A DNA stretch of 64,000 bases from Akanthomyces muscarius (Eukaryota > Ascomycota > Sordariomycetes > Hypocreales > Cordycipitaceae), in the NCBI RefSeq assembly GCF_028009165.1, contig NC_079246.1, positions 2,728,001-2,792,000 on the forward strand, given 5' to 3'. A program made the position numbers and the translations under genes. Numbering within the stretch: position 1 is the stretch's first letter; every line of letters begins with the position of its first letter. The notes under the pieces are model-generated. The model made no database searches. It was not told the origin of the DNA and worked only from the letters and a program-made list of their open reading frames with translations. Shown here one piece after another: positions 1-14,182 of this stretch.

Positions 1-1355
<1,355 letters not shown>

Positions 1356-4300
1356 GGGATCGACGACGTTGAGCATCCGAATCCACTGGTGTCAGAGTCC
1401 AGCGGATAGGCACAGCCGGACAATGGGCGAGTTGAAACGCCAGCTAAGTTGCTGAATGGTGCCAAATACGGTATCAAAAGCCGATTCGGCAAACGTAGAT
1501 GAGTATCGAATGGCAGAAGACGACGTCGGCCTACCACAATTGGAAGCCGCGGGTCTTTTCTCGTGGATGGTGGGTGATGTCCGCCCCTTGTCCCTCTATA
1601 GCATGGCCGCGAAAGCAGGGTCCTGAGTGGCACGGTCTCCGGAAGGTGAATGCCGCGATCAGCTCGCGTTGGGATCGAGTCGGACGTCGCGCGACGATGT
1701 TTGCGAAGTATGTTGGAGAGATGAGCAGAGGACAGAATTGGACAAAACTCGGGTTGCTGGCGGTAAAGAGGCGGCAGTGTGGTAAATGTGCAAGAAGGCA
1801 GAAGCAGGACAAGGTCAAATTGAGAAAGCATTCGAGCCGCCATAGCAGCCAGGGAGCCCACGGCAGCCACGCCCACGGGCCATGGCGCTGCCTCAGCCAG
1901 GGCTTTGGGGGAGGGGTGGGCGTGGAGTCGCAGCAGCGAGCACTGACATTGTGACAGCAGTGCAACCTCTCAAGCTCTCTTGCCTCTGTACTTAGTTACA
2001 CTGTACCTACCTACCCAGGCTTTCTAGGGAGCTGAGCGGGGGCACAGAGACAGATGCCGCTGGGCTTGCGGTTCACAGATGTCCCTATGACTAGCTCGTT
2101 ACTAGCGGCCCCCGTTTCCTGTGGAAGAACTACCAGTAGTTAGACGAATAACTAGGTTGGTCTACCAGTACCAGTAGTTACTTATTAATCGACGGGGCTG
2201 GGAGTTACGGGGCTGCAGAAAAGGTTCGGTTTGGCCGTGTGTTGTCAACTGGTCACTGACGGCTGTCACTCGTTGTGCTGTGAATCAGAACTTGAGCTTC
2301 ATGTTAGGTACTTACCTAGATGTAGCACTTGTCGACCGTCACAGCCATCCGCCACACGGAACTGCAATGTACTGTGATCAGTCATTCTCGATCTCACGCA
2401 CTCCAAAGCCCGCGGTCATGACTGTTCTACTGGTACAGCCCACTCCTGCACGGCACAGGGCAACCCCTGTTTGGAAGGCCTGGCATCCGCCACTCTGGTT
2501 CGTATAAGTTACAAACCATCTTCAGACTTCCAGGGCATCGGGCGACATCCGCACAGAGGTCTCTGCCTGTCGTCGTGGGATTAGTCCATCTACCCAAGTA
2601 CTTTACTGTCCAGGCTTGATCAAGCTCTCAGAGCACACTAACAAGAAGTTTCAATAAAGAATATCCATGGGAAATAGATAGATTGCGCCTTCTGGCCCGC
2701 ACAGTGGAGAGAAAGAGGGGCGCGGAGGTGGCTAAAAGGGAGCTACTTGGTAGTGGGCGCTGAAGCAGCATGCTGGGACGATGTACATACTTACCACTAC
2801 TACCTGGGCATCTGTGCCTCTCCTGTATTTGCTCCTTTCAGCAGGTCGCTGTTTCTCAAAGTGGCGCGTCCCGGGGACAGTCGCTCGCTCTCCAAATCGA
2901 GCGTACGATCTAGCGTATGAGGTGCCGCTGATTTAATTAAGTATACTGGTACGTATCAGTACGCTGTGGCTGCTAAACTACCTAAAAGACTGCCCAGGCC
3001 CATCTCTACAGAGACATTGGGCAGCAAGAGGCTACAGTGCCTCCAGGTAATTCCGAGCGCTAATTTATGGCGATTTGGTGGCAGTTCGCTCGGAATTACC
3101 ATCAACCTAGTAGAATCCTAGTCTTGGCCTCGTATTTAGTTGGCTTTTGCGTCGGAGACGTGCGTGTCTTGGATCTATTTCTATTTGCGAAAAGAAATAA
3201 TATGGTCCCTACTGGCGGAATTTGCCAGAATTCACACTTAGGTTAGCTGTTGGCGATGTAGCAATCGGCAGCTGCATGCCGCTGGAGAGAGGCGTGTCTC
3301 AGTGGTAGGTTCTTGTTGTGTACTGTCTTGCCGTCTTATTCGCTTGCGCGCGTGCTCTGTCTGTTTCTGCGTCATTCTCGCTGTCTCCGCTGTGCATATT
3401 AGTATTAGCAAATGCTACTCGGGCTACACGTCTTTCCTCAGAAACACTGGTCAAGACAACGTCATGCACCAAGGCCAAGCCGTACCTATTGGTAGCCTCG
3501 CGAGGAGGGTAGACGGAACGGAAACACCATAAGCAGAAATAAGGTGTGCGGAATCGAACTAGTTGAAAAAGTGATGACAGATCCGGAACGCAAAAAGGAA
3601 CAATGAGCAAAGACTGGCCAGCCTCGTGAACCGATTCTTGAATCTGACCACTTGCATCAGCCTTGGGCAGAGCCCACACCGTCAGCAGCCATCCACGACA
3701 CACGACTCCACGGGGCTGCTTAGGAGCACACCGCCGTGGCGTCCCGGCAAAAGCATTGGCTTCGGTCTGAACCCCAGCAATCTTCTTCTGGCTTCAATTC
3801 TCGGCGGCCATCCACAGGAGCATTCGCGACGCAGCCACTTGTTGCTTGCACTATCCGAGGAGGCCTTCAAGAGACATGCATGCGCTTGGTAATGGGATTG
3901 TAAGCACCGTGCCGTAGCAACGTGGGTAAGTTGCGGACGCTCATAGAAATCGCAGAGCTAGTAAGGGCCCCAGATCTATAATCTAATGATGGATGCGGAT
4001 GCCAGTAGACGAAAACCTACCATGCGACAAGCAATATTGCCCATCGGAGCGGATCAATGGGCCCGACAAGTCCACTCCCCCGGCCAAAGCTTCTAGATTT
4101 TCCTTCTCGAGGCTGTCTTTAGGATGAGCTTTATGAGACACGAACAGATGAGTTCAGCCAGACAACAGTGTACTGGTAACTATGACTAGAGTAATCGCGG
4201 GACTCGCGGCAGAGCCGGCAAAATCATTCGGGTGAGCCGGGGGGAATGATACTCTCTTTTGGAATCACGAAAAGAACCTGGCACACACCCCCAGCACGAG

Positions 4301-6506
4301 CCTTCACGAGGAGCAGGTCCGCCTATTCGGTGAGTCGAGTTGCGCCGTGCCGGGCAGCTAGGGATTTCTTCCTTGTAAGAGGCCAGCCCTGCCTGCACCT
4401 CGGGATTTATTTCAAGTTCCAGAATAATAAGATGCTTGTCTTCGGCTGTCGTCGGTGTGGAGGGTCATTTTTTCCTTATATTGTCGTTCCATAGTGTCTA
4501 GAATAACACATTAATATCTCTTGGTAATCTATCATCCCCATTACACTACCAGTACGACGCTTCCAGCATCTTCGTAATCATTCCCTATAAAAACCCTATA
4601 ATACCACACCTCTATTTGGCAGTGTCACACTTGCTAGAGATGGGTGTCCCCGACACTGTACTGCTCATCAACTCGCCAATTGCCAACCATGTCAACCTAC
4701 CTAGTTGACTGGCTCCCAGGTTGCCCAAGCTACCTCATGGTACCAGTGGTAATGGGCCAGCTAGTTCGCTTGTCGCTGAGGGTCACCACTGGAGCTAGCA
4801 CCACCACTCGTGATGCGACACTACCGTTTTTTTTTTTATTGTTTCCTTTGTCGTTTTCGCCTTTCATGCCCTGTTGTCCCTCTTTCTTCATTATGTAGCC
4901 TTGTCGTGTCAGGTGTTTTATTTCTCCCTCCCAACGCCTATGCAGGGCCTCGCTGCAAGCCGTAATAATCTGCGGTATGTCACGTATGCATTGTGCGTGC
5001 ATCGCCACCGCTCCGTGAGCGAGGCAGTTGTCCGTCAGCTAAACAAGACGCCAAGAACGAAGAGCGCTCCTCGGCCTCGCCGCGGGAGATATCTCCCACG
5101 TCCAGCGGCCTCACCCTGTAAATGGGGAATGCGTCGGCCACGTTTCGGCCAGTTACGCAGGCAAATGTGAGCGTGCATCGACAATCGCCGCACATGGCTG
5201 CCCATTAACGCTAGCGGGCACGCTAGCACTGGAATATGTGGGAGGTTCCGTACACGGTTGACGGCATGATGGTGCACTCGACACCCTGCTTTCTCAACTC
5301 TGCCCCGTCTTCTGCTTCTGCGTGCCTTGCCAACTGCCTTTACATGTATTACCCAGCGGCTGTCTTTATCTCGTTTATCCGTTCTGGTAATTTGAGGAGT
5401 CTACTGATTGTTTCAATCCTGCCCATAGCACCTTGGCCATAAGCATCCGCGGCGGGTCGTTCGTCGAAATGACGCCTGTGGTCGACAGTAGTGGTGAGGC
5501 CCCGAATCACACAGAAGGGGGATAGGTAAACAGAAAGGGCAGCGTGGTTGGCTCATACGTGGGTTTATCCGCAGACGTAGCAGTGGTCTTGCTCGCCACC
5601 TTGATAGAAATTTGTAATCTAGCAAGTAGTGAGCGATACCGAGGTTCGAAGTATCGCAGACATTCCTTGTCGTCCTCGTATTGGCCGCCCATCTGCATCT
5701 CCCCAGACCACGACAAATTCCGGGCGAGTGCGCCCGTCATGCAGTGCCCTGAATAGAGTCGGTACGCAGGGCTTAGCTCTAAGACCGAGGAAATTGGTGC
5801 CGATACCCCTGCGGAATGTGCCCCGTACTGTCCCAAACTTCAACCACCTTCTTGTCTTGGTCTCACTGCCGCCTGCTAACTAGACACCCAAACACCTGTC
5901 CAATCTGTAGCGTGCCTCATCGGTCAACGCCGTCAGCACTACTTTGGGCGGCGGGACGAACTGCCGCCACAGCTTGCCGCCATTGCCCTGCCAGATCGAC
6001 AACACTGTACAGAGATAGGTCCCTTCTATTTCGACTTTGAAGCTTAAAACATATGTTATTATCGTAGATTACTAGGTCTGCACTTTCCTGATTTGCTTGA
6101 GTGAAGGAGCATGCAGTCAACTGGCAACAGCCTGTCAGAATGCTCGTGCAACTATCCAGGTCAAAGGTGAGAACATCCTCTCCGGCCATTCATTCCGCAC
6201 ATGGCCGTGCTCCGCTCTGTCATGTGTCCCTTTTAACAACAGCTCCTTGTAAATCCACCCCTCGTAAAATCGATTCATATTTACACATGTGCGCGCCGCA
6301 AAGGGCTACCAGTGATCAAAAGCACCATGTTGGAAAAATGTAGCCTGAACGCCGAATGAGACACAAAAATGTTCATGATCCTAGTAATGTATGTCGTTGC
6401 CAAGTGCTCATACGTCCAACGCCACCACCACATCTTCTTCCTTCTTCGATTGGTCAGTTCCGAGGTGATTTGCAAAAATCTCCCGAAATCGCAATAATAT
6501 GGTCAG
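1356..6506. other. Gene-poor 5.1 kb stretch
   Basis: No convincing gene seen on either strand. Open frames here are short, lack recognisable domains and do not join through good splice sites. The stretch holds repeated TACCAGTAGTTA-like motifs near 2130-2180, the small inverted-repeat element at 3035-3100, a T run near 4826 and scattered TACC simple sequence. It includes the upstream region of the zinc-cluster gene and the 3' flank of the QutR-like gene. Confidence 0.5.
3035..3100 (+). repeat. Small inverted-repeat element, copy 1 (one outer end lost)
   Basis: A 55 bp core (3046-3100) begins GGTAATTCCGAGCG and ends with its exact reverse complement CGCTCGGAATTACC. Outside it, CAGTGCCTCCA (from 3035) matches the outer end of a second, inverted copy at 27997-28074; the opposite outer end is missing here. 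CAGTG-type ends on terminal inverted repeats are known for fungal Tc1/mariner (Fot/pogo) and hAT elements. It is probably a non-autonomous element or a terminal fragment. Family assignment is an inference. Confidence 0.6.
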
Positions 6507-8795
6507 CTAGTTGCCACTAGCCAGCCTCACGAAGCTGTAGGGTACATTCTGTCCCACGAGCAAGCGCATACTCTCAACCGTCGTGAAGGCCGCACTGTCG
6601 GCAGCCCCGTACGGCGCGAATCCGCTCTTATCAGCTATCTCAGCCGTTTCAATTGCTTGTCGATCTGCAGCATGTGCCAAGTCTAAAAAGACTCTCTTGT
6701 TGCTCGTCGATCCATCATTCTGGCCGTTTCTCGCAAAGGCACGTAGAAGCAATCTCACGATGCTACTTTTGGCTGGCCCCAAAGTCGATACCATGACAAA
6801 GGGTGCGGCGCTTTCATTTGCGCCAGATCGCGCGCGTTGCAAGCTTTCCAGACTGTTGAACTGTTCGATCGGCGGCGCGTTACGTGCGAGTGTCGACGAC
6901 GTCTTGAACCCCAGAGTATAAATCTTGGAAATTTTCAGTGCTTTCATTGCGAAAATGACGGGTGCCGCATCTTCTGAGGAAGATGCTAATACCATTGACG
7001 TGCGACCTGTGTATGCTGAGGGAGTGAGGTCTCTTGTCAGCGCGCTGAGGATTCCTTTCCAACTCGCATTGTCGAATATCAAGGTGGCGGTCTGGTTCTG
7101 TTTTGCCTGGTTGGGGTCCGGTGCACCATCCTTTTGTTGTCTGGGGCTGGCAGGTATCGAGGATGGCGTGGAATTTGAGTGCGACGATGAGCCTACTCTC
7201 ACCATGATTGTGTCGACGGTTCCAATAACCCGTGCAGCCTCGCTCACTATTGGCCCTTCTCCATTGTTGGCTGTCGTGAGCATCGGATTATGTTTCATGA
7301 GGCTGTTATATGAAAGGCCCGGGTCGAGGTACGCGCCGCCAAAAGATGTCTGACGACATAGCATTTCCAGGCCAGCTGGACTGTTAGGCTGACGCTCGAT
7401 AACAGCAAATTGATGTGGCAGACCAAGCTCGTTAAAACACTTCTCGTAAAATGGCGCCCGATGTCCTTTAACACGAGATTCGACGCTGGTAATGCCATAA
7501 AATGCCTTTTTCGGCAGGTTGCCCATATGGGCAAGCGCGCAGTTGATCTCTGCCGCGCTCAGCTGACCCGGTGCAGCAATTATCGGCAACAGTGGGTGTG
7601 TAATAGGTGTGAAAACTTTGTTGAGCGACCGAGAAATCTGCCCAACTTGGCCCATGTTGACAGCAGAAAATGGCGGCGCGTGCGGATACTCGGTTTTCAC
7701 CTTTGAGCGGAAGTACTCCAGCTCAAAGTTCTCCGTGTGCTCATTGATGATGGCAATCATCTTTATAATATCGGCATAGTGAACAGAGCGTTCGAATACC
7801 TCTTGGGCATGGGCTGATGGCCATTTAAAGGTTCCCGAAAAGTCGTGGAAAGCCGACATTATGCGTGAGTTGCCCTTCCTGTGCCAGAGATCTCGTCGGA
7901 TTTCTTCCGGCAGCCAAAGTTCGACATCGATATATTCTACTCCCCACTGAATGGCTCTGAACAGGTATTCGTGGTACAGTTCTGGTTTGTCCATGGGAAA
8001 TTTGCCATTTTCGTTTGTACAGCGCGTTGTAAATATTATAGGTAGTTCTGTCCGCTGGCGTAGCAGCATGACTTGTTCTCCAACATACTTCAAGCTCGGG
8101 ACATCTGCAAATTTGCCGCCGCCTAGCGGTTCTCGTAGCAGATCAACACGAAGTTCAACGGCGTCGGATCCCACTGTCAGAATGTCGAGGTTGGGCAGAG
8201 CCGCTCTAACATCCGGAAAGGTCGTGGAGATAAACAACGTTCTCGGCTTGGCCATAAGTTCGCTGTGGTGGTTGATTTGGCCGAGAATAAAAGCGGTAAA
8301 TCGGCAAAGATCTCGACGCAGGTCGAAGCTGTCAGAGTAGAGAAACTCATAATCGCAATGTTTTGAGAGATGCAGATTCGGGGGCATGCCGAGTTCAACA
8401 TGATGTGCATTGATTGTAACCACCAGCGATTGGTCTCTTGTTCCAATTTGAGTGTGCGCAGCATCCGCAGCAATACCAACGACGGAGTCGTGGTCTGCTG
8501 TTGTAACGTCGCTGAAGCTGGATTTTAGCCTGGATGGTTTGCCGAGAACCTCAGCAAACACAGACACGATAGATTCCTGCCCTTGTCCATAAATAATAAG
8601 GACGATTCGAGCGTCTCCCACTCGTAGAGAATCCCCAAAGAAGCCGCTGTCGATTAGCAGAGGGCTTTGGCTTGCGCGCTCTGCATTGCTTCCGTTGTCA
8701 ACGTCCATTCTGGAGGTCGCAGAGTCATCTGCGAAGGCAGTGGTCGGACCAGGACTTGGCGAGGGGCTCGCTAAGAGTTGGTGCACAGCAGCCAT
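6507..8795 (-). CDS. QutR/QA-1S-like quinate pathway repressor (AROM-derived, catalytically decayed)
   Basis: Single-exon 762 aa protein with the order of the last three AROM domains. Residues about 60-170 correspond to the shikimate-kinase-like part: [12 protein letters not shown] sits where a P-loop GxxGxGKS would be, so the Walker A motif is lost and the domain is shortened. Residues about 185-390 are type I dehydroquinase-like; the Schiff-base lysine (ADIIKMI, K345) and the catalytic histidine (SAFHDF, H317) are still present. Residues about 395-760 are shikimate-dehydrogenase-like, but the usual TxPxK substrate motif reads [11 protein letters not shown]. This pattern fits QutR of Aspergillus and QA-1S of Neurospora, which repress quinate catabolism by binding the activator QutA/QA-1F. 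Those proteins are about 920 aa, so this one is short. No quinate enzyme or activator gene lies nearby. Residual dehydroquinase activity cannot be excluded. Confidence 0.8.
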   Translation of the reverse strand: MAAVHQLLASPSPSPGPTTAFADDSATSRMDVDNGSNAERASQSPLLIDSGFFGDSLRVGDARIVLIIYGQGQESIVSVFAEVLGKPSRLKSSFSDVTTADHDSVVGIAADAAHTQIGTRDQSLVVTINAHHVELGMPPNLHLSKHCDYEFLYSDSFDLRRDLCRFTAFILGQINHHSELMAKPRTLFISTTFPDVRAALPNLDILTVGSDAVELRVDLLREPLGGGKFADVPSLKYVGEQVMLLRQRTELPIIFTTRCTNENGKFPMDKPELYHEYLFRAIQWGVEYIDVELWLPEEIRRDLWHRKGNSRIMSAFHDFSGTFKWPSAHAQEVFERSVHYADIIKMIAIINEHTENFELEYFRSKVKTEYPHAPPFSAVNMGQVGQISRSLNKVFTPITHPLLPIIAAPGQLSAAEINCALAHMGNLPKKAFYGITSVESRVKGHRAPFYEKCFNELGLPHQFAVIERQPNSPAGLEMLCRQTSFGGAYLDPGLSYNSLMKHNPMLTTANNGEGPIVSEAARVIGTVDTIMVRVGSSSHSNSTPSSIPASPRQQKDGAPDPNQAKQNQTATLIFDNASWKGILSALTRDLTPSAYTGRTSMVLASSSEDAAPVIFAMKALKISKIYTLGFKTSSTLARNAPPIEQFNSLESLQRARSGANESAAPFVMVSTLGPAKSSIVRLLLRAFARNGQNDGSTSNKRVFLDLAHAADRQAIETAEIADKSGFAPYGAADSAAFTTVESMRLLVGQNVPYSFVRLASGN

Positions 8796-11700
8796 AATGA
8801 TGTGTAGGGTGGCTCGGCAGAGACCGACTTCGGCAGGTCTCGTCAGTGTGTATCTTTAGACTGCGCGCGCAAAGCTATCTTCCAAAGGGTTTCGTTTTCC
8901 AGTCCTCTTCACTCATAAGCGTATCATCCGAGGACTCGAGCGGCCGCGGTTCGAGGACAGATGAATTCCGAGAAGAGGGAACAACACAAATGAAGCTCGC
9001 TGGGGGAAGTGAGTGAGATTGCGACGAGAGCCCGTCTCACCACAAAATCCGAGTCAATAGAGACGAGTCCAAGGCAAACTTGGCAACTTGCCGTAGTTCG
9101 ACTTCCGTTATATGTGGTTCCCGAGAATCAGATCTGGTGAAGGTCTGCACCGACCAAGGGCAGAGAAGAGGTCGATGAGCCCGTGCGACGGTCGATTGCC
9201 CCTCGCTGACGGCTATCGCACTTTGGCACGAGGAAAGACAATAGGCACGAGAGGGGGGTGCGGCAAGGAAGTCACCCGGGTAATATACTCTACAGACAAG
9301 AAGGCACGAGAAATTATTCCGGACAACAAAAGCGATGGCGAGGGGAAGGTAGAGGAAGTCGGATCAGGTAGGCAGGCGGCGTGAGAAGGAAGTCATTGGC
9401 ATTGGTGGATTGCGTCGCTTCTGGGGCAAGTATCCGTAGTGGGGTTGGGGTTGGCCGGCCTTCGCAAGGTTGAAGGAGGACAGGACAGGTACGTAGGTAG
9501 GTAGGTCGGTAGGTAGGTAGGGTAGGTACTGTGTAGGAATTACCTAGGTACGCAGAGGGGAAGCGCTGGAAACAGCGGCCGACGACTGTTCCAGCGCCTG
9601 TGCCGGCGCTCTGGAATAGAGGTACTTAGAGAGCCTAGCGAGCTTCAGGGCCTCAATTGCCCTGTTGCCAGCCACTTGCCAGCCTGCCTGTCGTTGACCA
9701 GTCGGGTCCCCTAAAGGAGGCCCCATTACTAGCCCGCCCCAGCGACCATCACCACCAAGCCTCGTGGCTGGACTGCCGCATTTTGATTATCCGCCAATGA
9801 CGGGCCGTGTTAAGCCGGCTTCTGAACCTTCCAGTTGGCTGGCTGGTTTCTACCTCTTTTAGCACCCGAGATGTCTTCTCAAGCTGCCCATCATGGGCTT
9901 TGTCTCTTTTTCGTTTGTCAGTACTTCTAACAGGTACCTGAGATAGGTCAAGGCGGCGGCTTCTGCACGTAGGTACTGGTAGTCCGTCGTGCCACATGTT
10001 CATCGTGCTAGTACACCTCGTCTTTTCTGTCAGACCACGAAACCACGACATCATAGCCAAGATTGCGTACGAGACTTGTATTCTCGCCTTGCCTCGTCCA
10101 TTTCTGTTCACTGCAGCGCTCTGTCTTTTATCCACCGCACTGCGTCCCAACCTTTCCCATGTCCGTGTCCCCTAAATGCATGCCGTGGGACGGCAGCATG
10201 CGTAACTATCCAGCAACCTGTCTCCCTTTCGTCATAGTAGCGTTTCTTGTCCCCGCCAAAGGAGATACTTCTTTTCGTTCTGAATCACATTGTCTGCTTG
10301 TGATCAGAATCGTCGACATCGGCATATCAGCACGCTCTCCGGCAACAACCATCCCGGAATACCGAGCTAGATAGAGCCCCACGAGCACTAGCAACGTAGC
10401 CTTGACCATCTTACCCTCTTCAAATTGGATTTTCCGAACGCTTCTCCCAATCGGTATAATAAATGCGCAGCTACGCAGCTGGCCAGTGGCTCTATGTGGT
10501 GGTTTTTGGACTGTTATGGCCTCGACTGTCTTGTCTTCACCTCCTCGACGGGAGAACTATATCGAATCCCGCGGCGTAAGTCGCTTCATTTATTTACTAC
10601 AAGCTCGATTTTTAGAGGTGCTTTAGCGCACGCGGGTAGGCAAGTGAATACAAATTGGTGGAGAAATAGCAGTCTGCTTGCCATGCCTCAGTGCTGCAAC
10701 GTGGCAACCTGACGCATTGGTGCTTCTCTGCTGTCAATCCTAGAGCGCCGATAGTTACCACTGACGTGGCAGAGATGGTGACTTTGGCATGTTTCCACCT
10801 CCTAGACAAGCCATGTATCATTATTCAATTCATCAACCATCGCACCCCACATCCCATTGTTCGTTCAGCGATCTGGTACAACAGCGCTTCGTTTTCCACG
10901 AATCACCTCGTGCTCTCTGCAAGACTAGAGATAGCTGCCGCCGTCCTATCATCAACCGACGCAGATTTATATTTTGTTGGTTCCAAGCGACACCTGGTTA
11001 TTGCCATTGTTTTTGACGAGTCATGATTGTTGAGTGTAATTTTGCCGGCGATGTAATCGATCGACTTTCCAGCCATTGCTCATAGAAATGCTTCGTAACT
11101 CTACCACGTCAATGCACTACACATTTGGTGGTGGAATCTTTTAGACATCTAAAATACAATTAGGAGTCAGCAATACATACATAATTGAAGCTAGAGTAAC
11201 TTGATGAATATATTGCACGATCGCAGCCGCGTGTCAGCCTGTGGAGCGGCCCGTGAGCTAGTCGGTCGAACTGGTCTGACGTCCGAGTAATAGTGACTCG
11301 GATCTCTGTGATCCCGAAGTTTTGATGACAAGTTCATGATATCGGCCGTTACTTGGTTGAGCGCTAATTTCGGACCCGCGCCGACGCTTTTCAGTCACTG
11401 ATGTAAGCCAACTCGTAGGCAAAGCCATCCCAAACTAATTGCATCTGCCTGTCCCATGTTTGCCTGATTGCAGGCCCGAACGTCAACGCAGCAAACGAAA
11501 ACATACCTTTCTCGTTTTTTTTTTTTTTAATGAATGCGTCAGTCGCTTCAATATACTATCTCTGGGACAGCGCCGCTTTGGCTCTGCCTGTCTTGAAACC
11601 CATCTCAGTAAGCTTAGATTGCATCATGATTTCTGCCCCGTGGTTCCGATTGCGTCCGATTACACTACTGAGCGAGATCCACATATGAATTACATAGAAG

Positions 11701-12543
11701 CCTCAAGCCTATGATTGTCGCATTACGGTAGCGTTGTTCTCGATATGGGCATAAATTGTTGGGAATCTAGAGAAGTTTTGTCTTTGTATGTATGAATGGT
11801 GTTCCTCCATAGCTTTGTCAAGAATTGACGAGTCGGCGGCTTCCAGACACCGGCTTCCAGACACGTGCAGCTCTACATTGCTAGCACTAAACGTTGCACT
11901 TGACCACTGCGCGCAGTTGTAGCGAAATCGAATGAAAACAAAAACAGAGCATCAATGCCAGTTTTCTCAAGTTGCTTCTTATTCTTCCACCGTAGTTGAC
12001 CATCTACATGGTTATCTCATGCGCAATATTGCCGGACATGGCTTCAGCCCTTACCCTGTACATGTCAATTCAAGGCAGCTATTGCTGAGGTATCGTGTGC
12101 ATGGCGGCCTCGTTGATACTTGTCAGTTGCCTTGATATCGCTTCATGTTTCTATATGCATCCATTTCCATGAAAATGTCTGGCCGGATCTGTGGAGTTCT
12201 TTTGCCTGGCTACCTAATCTGTATTGTGTACCGAACCACGACAATATTACCACTTACCAAAGACGGTTGAGGTTAGCGGCTCCCATTATAAAAAACTGGC
12301 CCACTTATACCAAAGTAACCAATAAGACGCGCGGATCTTGACCCTGCACCGCGAACGCCAAAAGTCGTGTTCGCCCATCTAAACCGGCCCACGCAGCTCT
12401 CTCGCGACTGACGCCACTTGAAGCTAGGACCTGTCTCGTGCAGAACAAGGGCAGGGCGTTTTAAATCCAATTGCGCATACACTGTGCTGCATTATTGCGA
12501 CTGCATACTCATCACCAATCCAACCATATACATCGAAAACACC
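8796..12543. other. Gene-poor 3.7 kb stretch between divergent genes
   Basis: Upstream DNA of both the QutR-like gene and the NASP-like gene. I see no supportable coding region; the short frames between about 9.1 and 12.3 kb have no recognisable domain and no consistent splice joins. It contains the GTAG/GGTA simple repeat at 9489-9539 and a T run near 11518. Confidence 0.5.
9489..9539. repeat. GTAG/GGTA simple repeat
   Basis: About 50 bp of nearly perfect GTAG units, interrupted by one GGTCGGTA. Shorter runs of the same motif on either strand occur only between genes here (for example near 2004, 24071, 28411 and 47375). Confidence 0.8.
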
Positions 12544-14182
12544 ATGTCCGACATCCCAGAACAGACACGGCCGGCCGAGGAGCCTTCTGCGCCTGCTGAA
12601 GGAGTAGTTGTGACTGAATCTGCTGTGCTCGAAGTTCCCGCTGCCGATGCGCCTGCGGCAGACGCGCCCACGAATGAACAGGCTGAGGCCGTCGAGGAGG
12701 ATGACAAGTCCAAAAAAGTCACCCTGGCCGATCTATCTGCGAAAGGCAGCGCGCTGTACGCACACAAGAACTACGAAGAGGCCGCCGAGGTTTTCTCGCG
12801 CGCAAGCAACCTGCAGGCCGAGCTGAATGGTGAGCTTGCTCCCGAGAATGCCGAAATTCTCTTCCACTACGGACGCAGCCTGTTTAGGGTTGGCCAAAGC
12901 AAGAGCGATGTCCTAGGTGGACAAGCGGCTGGGGAGTCCAAAAAGACGAAGGCGAACGGCGGCGCGGCGCCCAAGGCCTCTTCGTCGAAGCTTCCCACTC
13001 TCGACGAGTCCGCAACGGATACGCCCGCATCAGCCTCGGAGAAAAAGGATGGTGACGCCAAGAAGCCGCTGTTTCAATTTACCGGCGACGAGAACCTTGT
13101 CGACTCCGATGACTCTGACGAAGAGGTAAGCTTATCATGAGTTCTACAAAATAGAAACATCTGGCTAATCTGTATGTTTATAGGGCGGCGAAGAAGCCGA
13201 GGAGGAGGAAGATGACCTCGCCACAGCATTCGAAATTCTTGACCTCGCGCGTGTGTGCTACATGAAACAGCTCTCGCAGCTCAACTCAGCTGCCGAGGGC
13301 GAAAAGGGCAAGGATACCTCTGGAGAAATGTCTTCCGCCGAGCGGCACGTTAAGGAACGCCTTGCCGATACCCATGATACGCTCGCCGAGATCTCACTGG
13401 AGAATGAACGGTATGTAACAACCCACACAGTACTGCGACAACATGCTAACTGCTACAGCTACCCCAATGCTATCGAGGACGGCCGTGTGTCTCTCACTTA
13501 CAAGCTCGAACTCTACCCTGAGGAGTCCGAAGTCATTGCGGAAGCTCACTACAAGCTCTCTCTTGCACTCGAATTCGCGTCCATCACCAGCTCTGGTGAC
13601 GAAGGTGGCAACGCCAAGCGCGAGGAGATTGATCAGGATCTTCGCGACGAAGCCGTCAAAGAGATGGATTTGGCCATCAAGAGCTTCAGACTCAAGCTAC
13701 AAGCCAAGGAGGTTGAGATTGCTACATCAGCTTCCCCCTCCGACAATGAGCTCCTCCGCAAAGACGTCGTCGAGATGAAGGAGGTTATTGCTGACATGGA
13801 GCAAAGAGTAAGATCGCCCGATTTATTGATCTAGAAATTCTTGCAGATGCTAACTCTGGAACAGCTGGTCGACCTCCGCAAGAATCCTATCGACCCCCAG
13901 GAACTATTGGGGGCCCCCGAGGCCAATGTTCTCGGCGGTCTCTTTGGCGCTGTGCTCGGCGAGACACCTGAGCAGACGCAAGCTCGCGTCGCCGAAGCCA
14001 CCAAGGGCGCCGTCGATCTGACGAGCATGGTGCGCAAGAAGACCAAGCCCGAAACTGACTCCGCTGGTGCCGCCGCCGCCGCCGCTCCCGGCGAGTCCTC
14101 TACCAATGGCAAGCGCAAAGCTGAGGATGAGCTCGTCGAGACTGGCGGCGAGTCCCCTAAGAAGGCCCGCGTCGAAGAGTAG
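12544..14182 (+). CDS. NASP/Sim3/Hif1-type histone chaperone (SHNi-TPR)
   Basis: Four exons: 12544-13125, 13184-13410, 13459-13807 and 13865-14182, giving 491 aa. A first TPR-like unit (SAKGSALYAHKNYEEAAEVFSRA) is followed by an acidic low-complexity insert ending DSDDSDEE, then the helices ATAFEILDLARVCYMKQL and a SHNi-TPR repeat (YPNAIEDGRVSLTYKLEL...AEAHYKLSLALEFAS). The tail is basic with an NLS-like KKARVEE. This layout is that of NASP family chaperones, which escort histone H3-H4 (CENP-A in fission yeast Sim3) to the nucleus. The last intron is placed at 13808-13864 because it yields MEQRLVDLRKNP, the expected conserved join; an alternative acceptor at 13846 would add six residues in frame. 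The ATG at 12544 has an ACC context. Confidence 0.87.

Noticed and set aside
3540..3570. GGAATCGAACT, resembling a reverse-complement tRNA B box
   Set aside because: The bases around it do not form a T-arm or the rest of a tRNA cloverleaf.
3299..3703. Minus-strand frame of 134 codons in the left gene-poor stretch
   Set aside because: No domain, composition unlike the neighbouring genes, and overlapping frames on plus of similar length.
9749..10150. Minus-strand frame of 133 codons
   Set aside because: No recognisable motif, with competing frames on plus; treated as chance.
13847..13864. Earlier 3' splice site in the last intron of the NASP-like gene
   Set aside because: In frame, but the later acceptor restores the conserved MEQRLVDLRK join and has a CTAAC branch site at the right distance.
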